Origin: Ancylostoma caninum
Taxonomy: Eukaryota > Nematoda > Chromadorea > Rhabditida > Ancylostomatidae
Direction of reading: 5' to 3'
DNA: 64,000 nt
Assembly: GCA_037903475.1 (NCBI GenBank)
Contig: JBAJFG010000586.1
Span: 310,001 to 374,000, forward strand
The position numbers and the translations under genes were made by a program. A model generated the notes under the pieces. That model was not told where the DNA came from and ran no database searches. It saw only the letters and a list, made by a program, of their open reading frames with translations. Below are positions 1-11,800 of this stretch, piece by piece (position 1 is the stretch's first letter; each line of letters starts with the position of its first letter).

Positions 1-33
1 AACCGAGAACTTCACCACAGTGTAATAACTAAC

Positions 34-2571
34 CCGTTCGCCCTGCATAAGAAGAAGATTTCGAAGATGACCAAGGACCACTGTTTGGCGATTCGGGTCA
101 GTCTTATGTAGGAAATGTCCTAGCGCCTGCGCACATGTTTCACGCACAGGTGCTGTAGCACTACGACCTGAAATAATGTTCTCCTCTTAGATGGGACAAG
201 GAAGAACCTCTGCCGAAGGAGATTTGGATTTTATCAGAAAATCAGGAAGGTTGAGGTCATGAACATCTTGTATTACATCAAAGTGTGAGGGTTACGTTAT
301 ACCGCCAGACTTTTCAAGTTTGAGGTCCAATTTCTGTGGTCACAGTGAACATAAAAATGAAAGTACTGAATCATTGAAAAAAAGGCTCGTGAGTAGAAAG
401 CCTAACTGATCCAAATAGAGCAACAATGTCACTATCGTTAAATGCTAAGGTAAATTCAAACTCGAAAGAATACCAGCAGAAAATAGAGGACTTTCACTAA
501 TCACTGATATTTTCCTAAAGAGTGGCAACGAAGAAGAAGAAAAAGAAGTTTTGAAAGTTTAGACGACGACTGTCACTGTAATTCTGACCGAAAACTATAG
601 TTCGCTCAGTGAATTACATTAGCAAGCATTCGGTATTCAAGAACAGAGAGTAAACCACCTGAGACAAAGTCATTGAACTGATCAAGGATTAAAACGTGAA
701 GTAGTTGTAAAGCACATGCATCGACTAGTGGGAGAGGTATCCTGAAAAGTCACAAATTCTTGTCTACCCGTTACAAAAAAGTAAAAAAGGAATGTAATAA
801 TGAATAGAATGGAATAATTTGCCTATAATATGAGGTAGATAGTATCCTAGCAATAGCTATTGCTGCTCCGTGCCTGAACTGCCATCGCTGATCAGCTAAT
901 AGTGGAAGAAGCCTAAATGCGAACGAAAATCACGGATTTCCAAATAAGTACAGGAAAACGAGAACAGTGAAAGGATACCTGCAGAAAAACCGAAGAAATG
1001 CATTTTGTGATGCACAGTCCACCCTATCACCAGCTCCATTCTCAAAATCCTCCACCTTCACTTCCGTTTTTAATTTCGAGCAATCAGCAGTTAGAAGCTG
1101 AAATAACAGTATTTCATGTGGATTTTATAATGCTTTCTTTAACTTAGCGATCTAAGTCACACCTCTTCTGGCTCCTGACGCGGAGAATTGCTCGTACTTT
1201 GAGGTAACACGTCAGTATCGTTCAAGAAACCTGCCTGTAAACATCACTAAAATAAGAAAAAGAGTAGATATCGGAGGAAGATAACCAATTACCGATGTTA
1301 CTCCAATGACAGCGCTCATGTCTAGGTGTTGGTCAAGAACTAGACGTTGCTGATGCACATTAACTTTTGTTCCTGATGAGCCAGCACTCAGTGCCGTACC
1401 ATCATCACTAAATATGAGAATTATTACTCACTGATAAAGATACAGTGAAATTTGGGAGTACTCTTGACATTTCATTGCTACGAAAATCCAATTGGCCCTC
1501 CTCGAAAGATCTACACAAATGTCCTCCCAACAAACCGCTCTTATAGAACTTTAACTGGTAATGCACTCCAAATAAATGTGCTGTATCAAGTAGGATAACA
1601 TTATGAAAACAGCTATTTCCGCCAATTAATGTCGAGTTGTTCGTCATTCGCATGCCACTGCATTGTATGTGCAGATACAGGAAGCTCCAAATGTCCGCAC
1701 TCAACAGGGGCGTGGCCACGACGCGGCTTTAGGCAGAGACACAGGCGCTCTGCATGCTGCCACTGGCTGTCTGCAGAGTCAGAGAAACCAGAGGCAGCAT
1801 AGAGAGCGCCTGTGTCTGATCAAGGAGCCGCGCCGTGGCCACGCCCCTCTTGACTGCAGACATTTGGAGCTTCGTGTATGTAAGCATAAACGAAAAAATG
1901 GTTGGCGACAAGGAGCGGGAAAAGGTGTCTCAATGCATCAATCCTACGTTAAGGGTGCCGCCCCTTTTCTCCTCACGAATTCAATGGGAGTCTGCGGCTA
2001 TCTCACAGCGCTTTGGCTTCCAGAAGCTTAACAGTGAAATTTCAACAATATTTAGTGCCAAACTGCATTGTGATCAGATGATAAATTAATGAAACCACTT
2101 TGAGAATCAAAAGAGAGCGTCGGATCAAAGAAAAAAGTGCACTACAAGCACTGGCTCTTTTTCCGTCCCTCCCCACCCTGTAACAAAAAATAACTGCTGA
2201 ACAGGGATACCTCAACAACGGCTTGAATGTCTTCAACACATATCCTGCATTAATCTCTTGGAGAGATCCGGCGACAGGTACATCTTCGATCTTTCCGTTA
2301 AACGTCCCCATATTCCTCAGCAGAGCATGCAGCGCATCAGCAGCTGCCACACGTGCATCCCATGACGGTGAGCAGATATATTTTAAAAGAACCTATTAAT
2401 AATGGTAAGTAGATGGGATCTAAAAATCTTAGAAATAGACCGAAAACCCACCTCTGCAACTTTGCTGTCCGAAAGGCAGTATTTTCCAAATGCTACAGCT
2501 GCTTCCCTTCGTAGGGTACTGTTTTTTGACTCGAGCACGCTGCCCAAATGATTGAGCCGTGAATCGCTCAT
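34..2571 (-). CDS. btf-1: BTAF1/Mot1-type TBP-associated regulator, N-terminal exons (partial gene)
   Basis: Eight minus-strand exons join in consistent phase: 2571-2452, 2392-2211, 1407-1293, 1234-1163, 1097-979, 912-823, 741-659 and 167-34 (915 nt, 305 residues). The gene continues off the left end. BTAF1/Mot1 is a Snf2-family ATPase that removes TBP from promoter DNA; this part is its N-terminal HEAT-repeat region, and the ATPase would lie beyond the window. Recognisable stretches are an SRLNHLGSVLE start followed by a 'TLRREAA' helix, SPSWDARVAAADALHALLRN (the NWDTRIAAGQA-type block), RWQFRHGAA (the PSWEVRHGA block), HVLILDQFNDFVS and APVRETCAQALG. The ATG at 2571 was chosen because it matches the family start; a TTAG acceptor ends one base upstream (2574-2573), so trans-splicing is possible. 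Intron 6 needs a GC donor at 822-821. Family assignment is strong; the symbol is the nematode orthologue name by inference. Confidence 0.88.
1676..1879. repeat. Foldback element, family F copy 1, in BTAF1 intron 2
   Basis: The two ends are inverted copies. The left arm reads GGAAGCTCCAAATGTC and continues through CAACAGGGGCGTGGCCACG; the right arm is its complement, CGTGGCCACGCCCCTCTTG through ATTTGGAGCTTC. Inner arms (GCAGAGACACAGGCGCTCT and its complement) also pair. Related copies lie at 35308-35418 (partial) and 50481-50657. The short ORFs across this region on both strands are shadows of the inverted repeat. It is a MITE-like non-coding element inside the intron. Confidence 0.7.
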
Positions 2572-2574
2572 CCT
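2572..2574 (-). promoter_or_regulatory. Possible spliced-leader acceptor upstream of the BTAF1 start
   Basis: On the minus strand the bases immediately before the ATG read TTCTCTTAG then G then ATG. This is a pyrimidine-rich tract with an AG acceptor and no recognisable upstream coding exon. In nematodes this arrangement often marks spliced-leader addition. The call rests on position only; an ordinary 5'UTR intron would look the same. Confidence 0.35.
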
Positions 2575-2599
2575 AAGAGAATTAGTGAACTGTGTAATA

Positions 2600-2960
2600 A
2601 CATGAAGAACCTAATAAATAAGCTGGTGAAGGGGAAAAAAGCACAAGATCCCTGAATAAGAGCTTAAAAAGAGATACAACGCCCCGTTCTCACCCCTCTA
2701 CTAACGTTATTAATGCCCAGAAAGAGGAAAAAAGCAAATATTCAGTTTGAGAAACCAATTCAGCCATAGACAGACATAAACTACGATAAAAATGGGAAAC
2801 CAAGAGGTCTTAGCAAGGAAAAACTAAAGTAGCGTCGATCCCAGTGTTTTTCCGCAATGCACTCTACACGCTAACTGACGACTAAATCGCATCCTCGTCG
2901 CAGGGATGGCGTGTTTGGTGCACTCCAATTATGGTAACCTCCACGGCATACTCTGAACCT
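2600..2960. other. Upstream flank of BTAF1, no feature seen
   Basis: AT-rich DNA between the BTAF1 start and the GC-rich repeat. It probably contains the BTAF1 promoter, but I see no convincing TATA box, coding exon or repeat. Confidence 0.4.
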
Positions 2961-2974
2961 TCTGCCCATGGTGG

Positions 2975-3535
2975 ATCCGCGGTACGCCTGAGGTGGAGCG
3001 TCGGTTCGCCACTGCGGGCATGTGCTGTTACACCGCGGATGTACTGCGGCTCCACCGCGGGCATGTGCGGATCCACAATGGGCATGTGCGCGTCCACCAC
3101 TGAAACATGCATTTTTAAGAGACTGATTAATTTCTTCTGGAAATGATCGTGTATCGAAGAACCCGTCGTGAAGAGGTGGGAGTAAACAAACCCACGATGA
3201 CAGCGGCATTTCATCCTGCAGGCGTTTTTACACCACTGGATTCGAACTCACGTACCTTCTCGAACTCATGCTTCCAAGTCCGCTCTCTTATCCACTCGGC
3301 CACGCGCGTATCGTGTGTGAAGGTTTTGTTGGCATTGATGACCCAATCAGCTCTACTGCGGGTCCACCGTGTGACATGTGCGGGTCCACCGCGGGGAGCC
3401 ATGTTATTGCGAGTGTACCGCGGGCATGTGCGGGTCTACCGTGATCATGCGCAGGCATATCTCGGTAGTGACGTCACTCCCAGTTGTGGTTGTCCACCGC
3501 GGGCACGTGCGGATTTATCGCGGGCAGAGAGTTCA
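2975..3535. repeat. Degenerate GC-rich minisatellite around a tRNA-like unit
   Basis: A loose unit close to TCCACCGCGGGCATGTGCGG, about 20-21 bp, recurs with variation at roughly 2995-3105 and again at 3355-3535. Examples are CACCGCGGGCATGTGCGG near 3053, ACCGCGGGCATGTGCGGG near 3417 and CACCGCGGGCACGTGCGG near 3495. The two blocks flank an AT-richer part with the tRNA-like sequence at 3231-3310. The ORFs here on both strands are low-complexity shadows. Confidence 0.65.
3231..3310 (-). ncRNA. tRNA-Ser/Leu-like sequence (pseudo-tRNA or SINE head)
   Basis: The minus strand has an A-box-like TGGCCGAGTGG (3302-3292) and a B-box-like GTTCGAATCC (3247-3238) at a spacing typical of a type II tRNA with a long variable arm. 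The anticodon-arm region reads GCGGACTTGGAAGCATG and does not form a proper five-base stem, and no clean acceptor stem closes the molecule. I therefore read it as a tRNA pseudogene or the head of a tRNA-derived SINE rather than a working tRNA. Its position between two blocks of a GC-rich minisatellite fits a mobile or decayed origin. Confidence 0.5.
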
Positions 3536-3699
3536 GAGTATATAGTCTTTCCTTGCCTTACGCCGCACTGTCGGAAGGAATATAGTGAGATAGGCAGGAC
3601 ACATTGCTGGCATGAACACATACACATTGCTGACATGAAGATAACCGGTGGACGGCAAAAATACTGAACTACTACCCACGGGACAAAAGAAGACCCCAA

Positions 3700-4330
3700 G
3701 GCAGACTACCAAAACTATGGGAAGATTTCATTAAGGGTATGTGCGGTCCTACATGGATTTAAAAAGCAAAAAAAAAAAAGAACGGAGAAGAGTGATGAAG
3801 GATCATGGGATCATCACCGCGGAATTCATTGCCGCTGAAGAATGGTCATCTGAGGTACCTAACAATAAATTAAGGAACCGCTAGTAGTGGGAGTCTCCGC
3901 CACATTCTATGTACTCATGCAAAGTTCTTTATGCTGATCACTATCCTGAATCTTGCAATCAAGTGAATGGTGTTCGATTTGCATTTGAGCTCTAGTGCCA
4001 CCTTTAAAGACACTAATTCTACTTGAAAATCTTTTCTTGTGACACTCCTTCATAAACTTGTGAAAGTACTTTACTCAAACACTGCATTTATTCATATGGC
4101 TTATTGTTATTTACAAGTTGAGTGACAGAAGAGATAATATCATGCCGCCTCTGCTACCACCAACACAATCCGTCCATGCATTTGCCTGGACACTCGGAGC
4201 ATACTGCGCCCACTTTGTAGACTCTATTTCCAATGTCGTTGCCTCTGAAACAGTCATAGTTGCTCTTCAAGCTTGAGGTAGAGATGCAGGAACATACCCA
4301 GGCCTGTACATGCAGACCACGAGGTAGAAG
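3700..4330. other. Intergenic, nothing recognised
   Basis: AT-rich sequence with an A-rich run near 3765-3780. No exon with family similarity, RNA gene or repeat copy was seen. Confidence 0.4.
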
Positions 4331-4379
4331 GTCCCACAGTTTTGGACAGCGCAACCCAGTTTTTGGTTGTTCCACCATG

Positions 4380-4700
4380 CCATCTGAATGAAGGGTGTAT
4401 GATGATACAGCACCGGTCAATTGCTCTGCTATCACGAAATACCGCCAATATGGTCTGCCGCGCCGCACCAGCTATGCGGCGCGGCTCGGGTTTTGGCTAC
4501 TGGAGTTTCCCTTATGTTTTCAGCGTTTTTGTGGTTTTGCTTCGATTCCGAAATGGTTGAATCAGCGTGGGAATAAACACAAGCAAAACATCAACATCCA
4601 GTAATCGCAGCGGCAGCTGGGCCGCCGCGTCGCATAGGTGATGCGGCGCGGCAGCCCGGATAGGCGGTTCTCTTCGGTGCAAAAACGATCGACCGGCATA
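4380..4700. repeat. Foldback element with GC-rich subterminal hairpins, family C copy 1
   Basis: Two short GC palindromes bracket an AT-rich centre. One is at about 4452-4486 (CCGCGCCGCACCAGCTATGC then GGCGCGGC). The other is at about 4620-4655 (GCCGCGTCGCATAGGTGATG then CGGCGCGGC). Both read roughly the same on either strand. Similar pairs occur at 28593-28805 and 37820-38065. A GGTGCAAAAA end near 4675 resembles the GGTGCAAAAT end near 38080. Boundaries are approximate. Confidence 0.55.
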
Positions 4701-5251
4701 GTATACAAGTATTCAAGCATCGCATTGCAACTCTGAAAATACAGCTCTCACCTTTGTGAATTTGGACACCTTATTCGTCATGCTTGCATGTATTTCCGGG
4801 GTATACATCATGTCCGTTCTGACGCCGTAGTTGGCCAGTTGACTCCACCACATTGCCATTGCCTGCAGCGCATTCAAGAAAGTACACTCAAGTGATCACA
4901 GCAATAAACTCACGTGCTGAGCGGCTCCTTCAGGAGTGGTCTGCACCGTGTTCAACACATGGATATTTTCCTTGTACCCAGGTCGCTCTTCTGGGGTCCA
5001 CAGCTCTTTGTCGCATGACATTGCATGGCTCATGGCATAAGTCTCAGCCTCGCAGTCGTATTTCTGACAAGAACTACGACAGTTTTCCTTTTTACAGCGA
5101 CTATGGACATCCTACCATTTTGTACATTGATGTGGCAGGAGGCGCAATGCCCCAATCTCCGTTTTTCTCCATTTGTCCTCTTGCAAGACTTCCCCTTAAA
5201 GACAAAATACACTTATAAAATGGTTCCCATAATCAATAACGCTGCCATCTA

Positions 5252-5526
5252 TACAGTGGATGTCAATGGCGGTGGCCCATCTGCGGTCTCAAGAAGTACG
5301 CCGCGCAACCGCGCCGCGTGCGCCTCGAATGATGTTTTCTGCCGCTGTTATGCTATATCTAGCAGCTTTTCTACCCGATTTTTGGGTTTTTTGATCAAAT
5401 CGGGAAAAAAAGCGACTAGAAATAGCATCCTGGCAGCAGACGGCACTGATTCCGGTGCGCGCAGGGCGGTCGCGTTGCGTCATTTTCGAGGCCGCGGATG
5501 GGCCACCGCCGTTGACGTCCACTGTA
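5252..5526. repeat. Foldback MITE, family A copy 1 (275 bp)
   Basis: The element begins TACAGTGGATGTCAATGGCG and ends with the complement of TACAGTGGACGTCAACGGCG. The inverted similarity runs almost to the centre: TGCTATATCTAGCAGCTTTT at about 5349-5368 pairs with the AAAGCGACTAGAAATAGCA side at about 5409-5428. A TA at each edge is consistent with a TA target duplication. Other copies are at 11148-11421 and 38975-39247, with degraded pieces near 46470-46540 and 47080-47145. The ORFs crossing it (5025-5609 plus, 5289-5522 minus) are shadows of the palindrome. Confidence 0.8.
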
Positions 5527-5529
5527 CCT

Positions 5530-7509
5530 TAGGTTGTTATGAGTGTCCCGGAAAATCATCCTCATGGTTCTCGTCATACGTGGATCACCGCAGTTTAGAT
5601 CTTAACTAAGAAATTTTCCTGAAAAGCTTGGGTCCGATGGGTTGATAATGAACGAAACTCACCGGTATCCATGGGCATGGTAGTGTCCATAGCAGCTACT
5701 GTGAAATAACGTCTTGTTTTAGATTTACACCTTCAATCAATCTCAAATTTACTTACCTATTCCCATCTCCATAAGTTGGACAGAAGCAATCTAGAAGCAC
5801 ATTTTCACTGAAGCCACAGCTATTGAGGGTAAGGAGCTTACTGTCCAAATGAATAAGGTGTAAGCCATTTTCGCTCGAAAACTGTGTCCTCTGTATACTC
5901 ACTGCTGCTTTTATGCAATCTTCTACATGTTTTTATTTTGGCGTTCTACCCATGGATGATCAGCTGAAAACGGTAAGGCACACCAAACAACATATTACAG
6001 GATTGTTTTGCGCGTGGTGTTAAGCTTTTCAATGCATACAAATCTGTGCATGCTGATAGAGTATAAGGAAGCAGTCCAGAGGCCAAATCACCAGTGGTAC
6101 AGCCGGTTGCTGTTGAATACACTAGACGACCGAAGTTTGGTTAGTTGCGGAGGACGAAAATTTCTTTGAAAAAAATTACGGAAAACTTCAAAATTTCGCA
6201 ATTGCGGAAGTGACAATGTTACCCCTTCTTCTTCTTCTTCTTCTTCTCCTCAGCGTCTGTCCCGCGCATTCGCGGGGTCCGCTATTTTGGTTCTCCTTCG
6301 CCATAGATCGCGTTACCCCAATACTGGGCTGGGATTCGCGAAAGAATAACCAAGCAAGCCCAGGCTAGCAAACCAACTTTTGCCGTCTGCGTCTCTTTGC
6401 CCTATGTAGTCAGTACGATAACCAATCAGGCTAGCCATCCCTGGTTTGCTTGGTTATCACTTCATGAATCCTAGCCCTGCATCTTCGTGGTTTTGTTTTT
6501 ATGAAGTGCACTATTGTTCCTCACTACAGCTAACTGGAGTATCTGTTCTTGGAGGGATATCCAAAGAATGCAGTGAAGTTTACCCAGAGCAGTAGTATCA
6601 TCAGGAGTGACATCCACCTCAAAACAGGGGTGGAAGAGTGAGTTCAACCGGAAGAAATTCCGGCATGGGTTATTGACAAACTGATCGCATGCAAGCTAAG
6701 CAAACGTCCATGAATACTAGGGAGACATGTTTTTTTCTACCGAAACTAGATCGGAGTTACTGTGATGAACTCAATATAGGACAAGGGTCCACTTGCACTT
6801 GCAGGCTTTTCCCTGTGGATCTTTACGAAAATGTTGAAATTCGAAATATTGACCTCACTTGATAATTTTTTTCGAAAAAGTGCTTGCCCAACGAAAAAAA
6901 AACTCACATTTGCCCATACCAATGCACATGTGTGGCTGCAGAAAATATGAAATTTTTATTTGGTTATCCCTACTCTGAAAGAAGGTATGGACGAGAAAAA
7001 ACTGCTTGACTTGAATATCCGCAAAAATTCGCAGAAAAGCCCCAAAAAGTAGCTCTCCGGACAATGTAATTTTCCCCAGTGAGATCAGCCTGAGGTAAAG
7101 TAGAGTACAGCTTTTGGACAGACAGATATCTCATGACGGAAACCGTAGGAGAATGAGTCAAGTAGCGGGACTGCGGGATTGTGGTACTGTATGCAACACC
7201 CAGAACGATGAATACGAACACTTCTCGAAACACATCTCGCGCATGTTGTTTGTCACCTGGACAAGCGACCTGCTATGCTTGATCGCCAAACGCTTCCCGA
7301 ATTAAAAATTGCTGATAATGTTGAGAACTAGGAAGTGCCTACACGTTTACGTATGATAACAACAGCCTGTCCTCCAAGAATCTTCGCACGAATAACCAGA
7401 AACACTTTTCTTGTGCCTGTGCGAAAAAAGTTTCGTACATAATATTTCCACTTAGCTTCCGCATATCATCTAAATTTGGTCTTTCGTACAGTTTAGAATG
7501 CGTGAGATA
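5530..7509. other. Intergenic, nothing coding recognised
   Basis: Contains a short CTT microsatellite near 6225-6247 and otherwise unremarkable AT-rich sequence. Short ORFs at 6855-7305 lie on both strands and show no family similarity or credible splice structure. Confidence 0.4.
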
Positions 7510-7510
7510 T

Positions 7511-8552
7511 ACAGGGTGGGTGAAAAGTATTGGCACGTTGTTTGAAATTGATATTTACATATTTGACGTTGATTTATATCGGGAGGAAGCAATGACTATG
7601 ATTATGGCCCACTGGAAGTAGGATAACTTCAGTAGAATTTTCCAGCAGGGCTGGATTCCTGCACATGAAGAAAATCGACATTGACGTTTTTGGACGACCT
7701 ATGGGCTATCTTTAATAGGCAGGAAAGACCTTGGAACAGTATCGGACCAAATCTACTGCTCTAATTCGGGCTTATTCGTGGGAGAAGTTAACAAGCATTC
7801 AATTCCCCGTTGCAGATTCATTCATCTCACAGACATGAGGACAGATTAGGTTAGGGTAACCTGCGTCTACGGACACTTATCACCCGCACGCGCAACGTTA
7901 GGCCGATATGCCTTTTTGGACCTATTCCAAAACAGCCGTACGTGGTTCAAATAATGCCCAAGGTCATACAGCGTCTTATTGATCACTTTAGATCAAAGCT
8001 AAGCTATTCTTATGGGGGGAAAGATTGGGAACAGCGCTTTTCTTCTACTGTTGTACCGGGGCCTGACGCACCGCGGGTGGTAAGTGTACTATAATCGGAT
8101 AACCTGCGGCGCATCGCCATTTTTTTCTTCGAGTCTTCCTCTGATAACTGTGCAGCCAGACCAAACGGCGTAATGGTTCGGGTAGAAAACCTAGCAGCAA
8201 TGGTTGCCAGTTGCTGCCATCCGATTGCTGCTCAATCTGTCGGCCCTTTAGCAGCAATTGCAGAGGGACGGCAGCAATCAAGGGGAGAATGGCAGCAATT
8301 GGCAACCGTTGGTGCTAGGGTTTCTAACCGAATCATTACGCCGTTCGGGCTGCGTTCGTGCTGCACAGTTATCAGAGTCGTTTGAAGCTTATATGAAAAC
8401 GATTTGTGGACATTTCAAGCCACTCATTTATATAATGTTTACATGTTTGTTTGAAATATTTACATTCTATCGTCCAAAAAGTTCAGTTTGAGGAAGCATG
8501 TTTTCGAAAAAGCTGAGTATTTACGCGCGCCAATACTTTCAGCTACCCGTAG
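7511..8552 (+). mobile_element. Decayed Tc1/mariner-like DNA transposon with a nested MITE
   Basis: The left end, CAGGGTGGGTGAAAAGTATT then GGCACG, follows a TA. The right end on the complement is CTACGGGTAGCTGAAAGTAT then TGGCGCG. CAGGGTG with AAAAGTA is the usual style of mariner-type termini. Inside, conceptual reading of about 7740-7850 gives fragments such as STALIRAYSWEKLTS. These resemble the C-terminal tail of a mariner transposase but are broken by stops and frame changes. A family B MITE (8139-8377) is inserted within it. It is about 1.04 kb and inactive as it stands. Confidence 0.55.
8139..8377. repeat. Foldback MITE, family B copy 1 (239 bp)
   Basis: It starts CTCTGATAACTGTGCAG and ends CTGCACAGTTATCAGAG, a near-perfect terminal inverted repeat. 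The inverted similarity continues inward through CGGCGTAATGGTTCGG and GCAGCAATGGTTGCCA to a centre near 8258. A second copy is at 56143-56395. The ORFs 8045-8305 (minus), 8173-8385 and 8258-8491 (plus) are shadows of the palindrome. Confidence 0.8.
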
Positions 8553-8847
8553 ACTGCTTGAAGTCGTCTCAAGAAATAGGAACAGCTGACTAAGACCTTG
8601 TCAATCATATTATCCATTGTTCGAGAGCTCATCCGCTTAAAATAAGGTTTTCTGGAAACGTTTGTGGGTTTCATTACACATTTCCAGTGCAAAATGCGTC
8701 ACTGTTAATTGCCTGCAATTGTCCCCAATGTTTGCAATAATCACTAGGGCGGGGCAACCAGATAATCGCTGGAATTGTCGCTGCTAATACATCAACTCCT
8801 ACGTAATACTAGAGGACTCTGCTGTCTTTTGCTTTCTTCACGTCTCT

Positions 8848-11800
8848 ATGTCACGTTTTCAGGACAAAGTAGTGATAGTAACCGGTAAGCGTGCAGGGTT
8901 GAGCTTCAAAATTTTCATCGAAAACTGCTGGTCCTTCCCCTACACCTAATGAATGCTTTCATCTCTCTTTTATAATCCTAGAAAATGCTCGTTAAGGTTC
9001 TTCCTCCGGAATTGGAGCTGCTACGGCGTTGTTGTTTGCCAGAGAAGGTGCAAAAGTGACAGTCACAGGGAGAAGTGAAGCAGGTGTTAAGGTGTGTCAT
9101 CGAGTTCTATGAGCATAGTTTTCTGATTTCACAGGCTTTCCTATGCATTTGATAATTTTCTGACTTTGTCCTTGCAGTTAGGCTAGTATCCAGGTAACTC
9201 AATTTGCGCTGCTGTTATTGTAATTTAATATAATATGTACACCGTTATTAAGTAACTACATCAGATTAATAACCATAGCATTGTGTCTTGCTCTCTTGAC
9301 TAATGTGCTCTTGACTACCTGCTCATTTGATCACCTGACTTTCTTTATCCTTTCTTATTCCTCCTATGACAGAATTACTTAAGATAATTACTCATTGTTT
9401 CCAAAAAACTAGTAATTTTTTCTAAAATGGAACAACCACTTATTCTATTACCTATCGCCCACCTGAGGACACCTGAGGCGGGATTGATGAACGTTACCAT
9501 GGAGGGTCCACGCTACCCTCTCATTTGGAGTGGATAACCGAATCTACCCGCTTTGGCTGGAAGAAGCCATTAGCTTCAGGAGGACGAGTGGTGGACGAGT
9601 GCGTAGGTCACAACATTCCCAGAAATGTTCATAAATCCTGGCACTGTGGAAATTCCCTTTGCTTATTTCACCCGCCATTATCACAATGAACAAGCGAGGA
9701 AACAATCAAGTACGAGCGAAATCCTGGCTCAGGGCAGTGATAGCTACGACTGCAAACTTAGGAGGATGAGCAAGTAATTTAAATTCCTACCACAGAGGCC
9801 AAATGTGATCCTGGAATGTTCGGTATATCATTTTACCCAGCTTTTTCACCCAAAAAGCTTCGAGGGGTGGAGTTCTGTTGAAATCGAGTTCAATTAGCTT
9901 CAGGAAGGAGAGGGATTACTCGCTGGCGAGGTCTTTGCTTCTCCCTTTTGTCGAGGATGAGGACAGGCATCGAGACCTTTCCTCGGTTTTAGGCTGATTG
10001 CTGGCTCAACTTCCACAGAGTTATCATCACCACGGGGTTAAGCGGCATTTTTTTGTTGCTCGCCTTTTTTTTTAAAATTGTTTTTTCTTCTTCTGAATCT
10101 TCTGAATCGTTTTTAAAAGACATGCTGTGCTGCAGAACACTTCCATTACTCATTTCCAGATCTTTTTTTCTTGTATTTTGTGCTGGATAATTTCACACGC
10201 CTCAGGCAACAACGCTCAAGCCAACGCAACCCTATTCAAATCCAGATTTCGTTTGTTCTTTTGTCCAGCATTTGCCTCCTAAAACATGCACTATGGATAG
10301 AGTTTGTACTTTGCATGAGAACAGTTTGCATTGGGCGATTGCAATTCATTTTATTGCCCTTTTTCTTCCCTTTGCCTGCTTTAGAATTCTGAGCACAAAG
10401 CTTAAATAGTACTTGTTTCAGGCTTATAGAAGTAATGATATTGAGCACGTCGTTCTTTTAGCGCTGCATGTACCCTGAGAACAATACACTGGATGTACTT
10501 GAAGTTTTTTAGAAATTCGCTTTCAAATAAGCTAAAATTCCGGACTTTCAGAAAAGAGGTGCAAAATAACCCTTGGGGTTGACGAGGAGAGGCTTACGGC
10601 TTCCTCTTACCTTGAACATTTGGAGTTTTCTGGATCGGATTCTGAATTGCTAGTTAGGTTGATAAAGTCATTTGATTTTTATTCGGTACCAAGTATATGT
10701 AAGCATGTAGTACTAGCTCGTTTCTCTGCAAAACTGTCAACAACAACGAGGAAGCCTGCATTATGTAAACAGTGATAAGCTGAATTCTCGGGGTGTTGCC
10801 CTTTTAATCCGTACCGGAATTACGATCGATCCCGTTGAGAAGGAACGGAACATTACGTACAGAAGCTTCTTTGTGCTGAAAAATTGTCACTCAGTAGTGG
10901 GAGTTAGCTCTACATAATTGAACTGCTGAGGTTTTTCTGCTGGAGTTGCGCTTTCTGTGCAAATTCAATCTCTTGGAATTTTAGTGTAGAATTAGATTCA
11001 ACCAGGGTATGAGAAGAAGTGATTCTAGCGCTTAATTTAGTAAGGCTTTACTCTACAGAACCTACTCAAAATTGTAGTAATAGCTTCTTGAAGTAGTTTG
11101 CGGATGGCTGCCATTATTAGCTACAATGATATCTAAAGACACTTACTTACAGCGGACGGCAAAGGCGGTGGCCCATCTCCGCTCTCGAAAAGGACGCAGC
11201 GCAACCGCGCCGCGCGCATCGGGATTGGTGTCATCACCTGCGGAATGCTTTTTCTAGGGTCTTTTATCCCCGATTTGTTCGAAAATCCTTAGAATCGACT
11301 GGAAAAGCTGTAAGAAATTGCATAACAGTAGCAGAATACATAGGTTACGGCGCGCGCGGCGCGGTTGCGCGATGTCCCTCTCAAGGCCGCAGATGGGCCA
11401 ACGCCATTGACGTCCACTGTAGTTCTACCTTGCTGAACCGTTTGCCCTTACTCAACAGCAATCTTGTCAGCAACAGCCTTTATGGCTTATTAGTTGAATT
11501 AATTAAGAACAGATCAGCTTTTTTATTCATTCATCTCTTTACCAGGGAACACACGACACAATTATCCAAGCTGGTGTGCCAGAGGACCGCGTTCACTGCG
11601 TGCTTGCCGACCTGACCGATGCCAGTGGGCGAGAGAAGATCGTTGAGAGCACCATAGCCAAATGGGGCCGGCTGGATATACTTGTGGGTGGAAGTTATCC
11701 TTTTTCATACCAGCTGAGTAAACAGTTTCAGTTCAGGTGAATAACGCGGGCGCTTCAATCACACATGGCAAACAAGGGTTTGAGGCCAATGAAGACGCAT

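Noticed and set aside
5025..5609. 194-codon plus-strand ORF
   Set aside because: It runs through the family A palindrome and is explained by it; no domain or splice support.
8861..8863. TTTTCAG acceptor-like site inside SDR exon 1
   Set aside because: Using it would remove the MSRFQ start, and no upstream coding exon was seen; the ATG at 8848 gives the normal family start.
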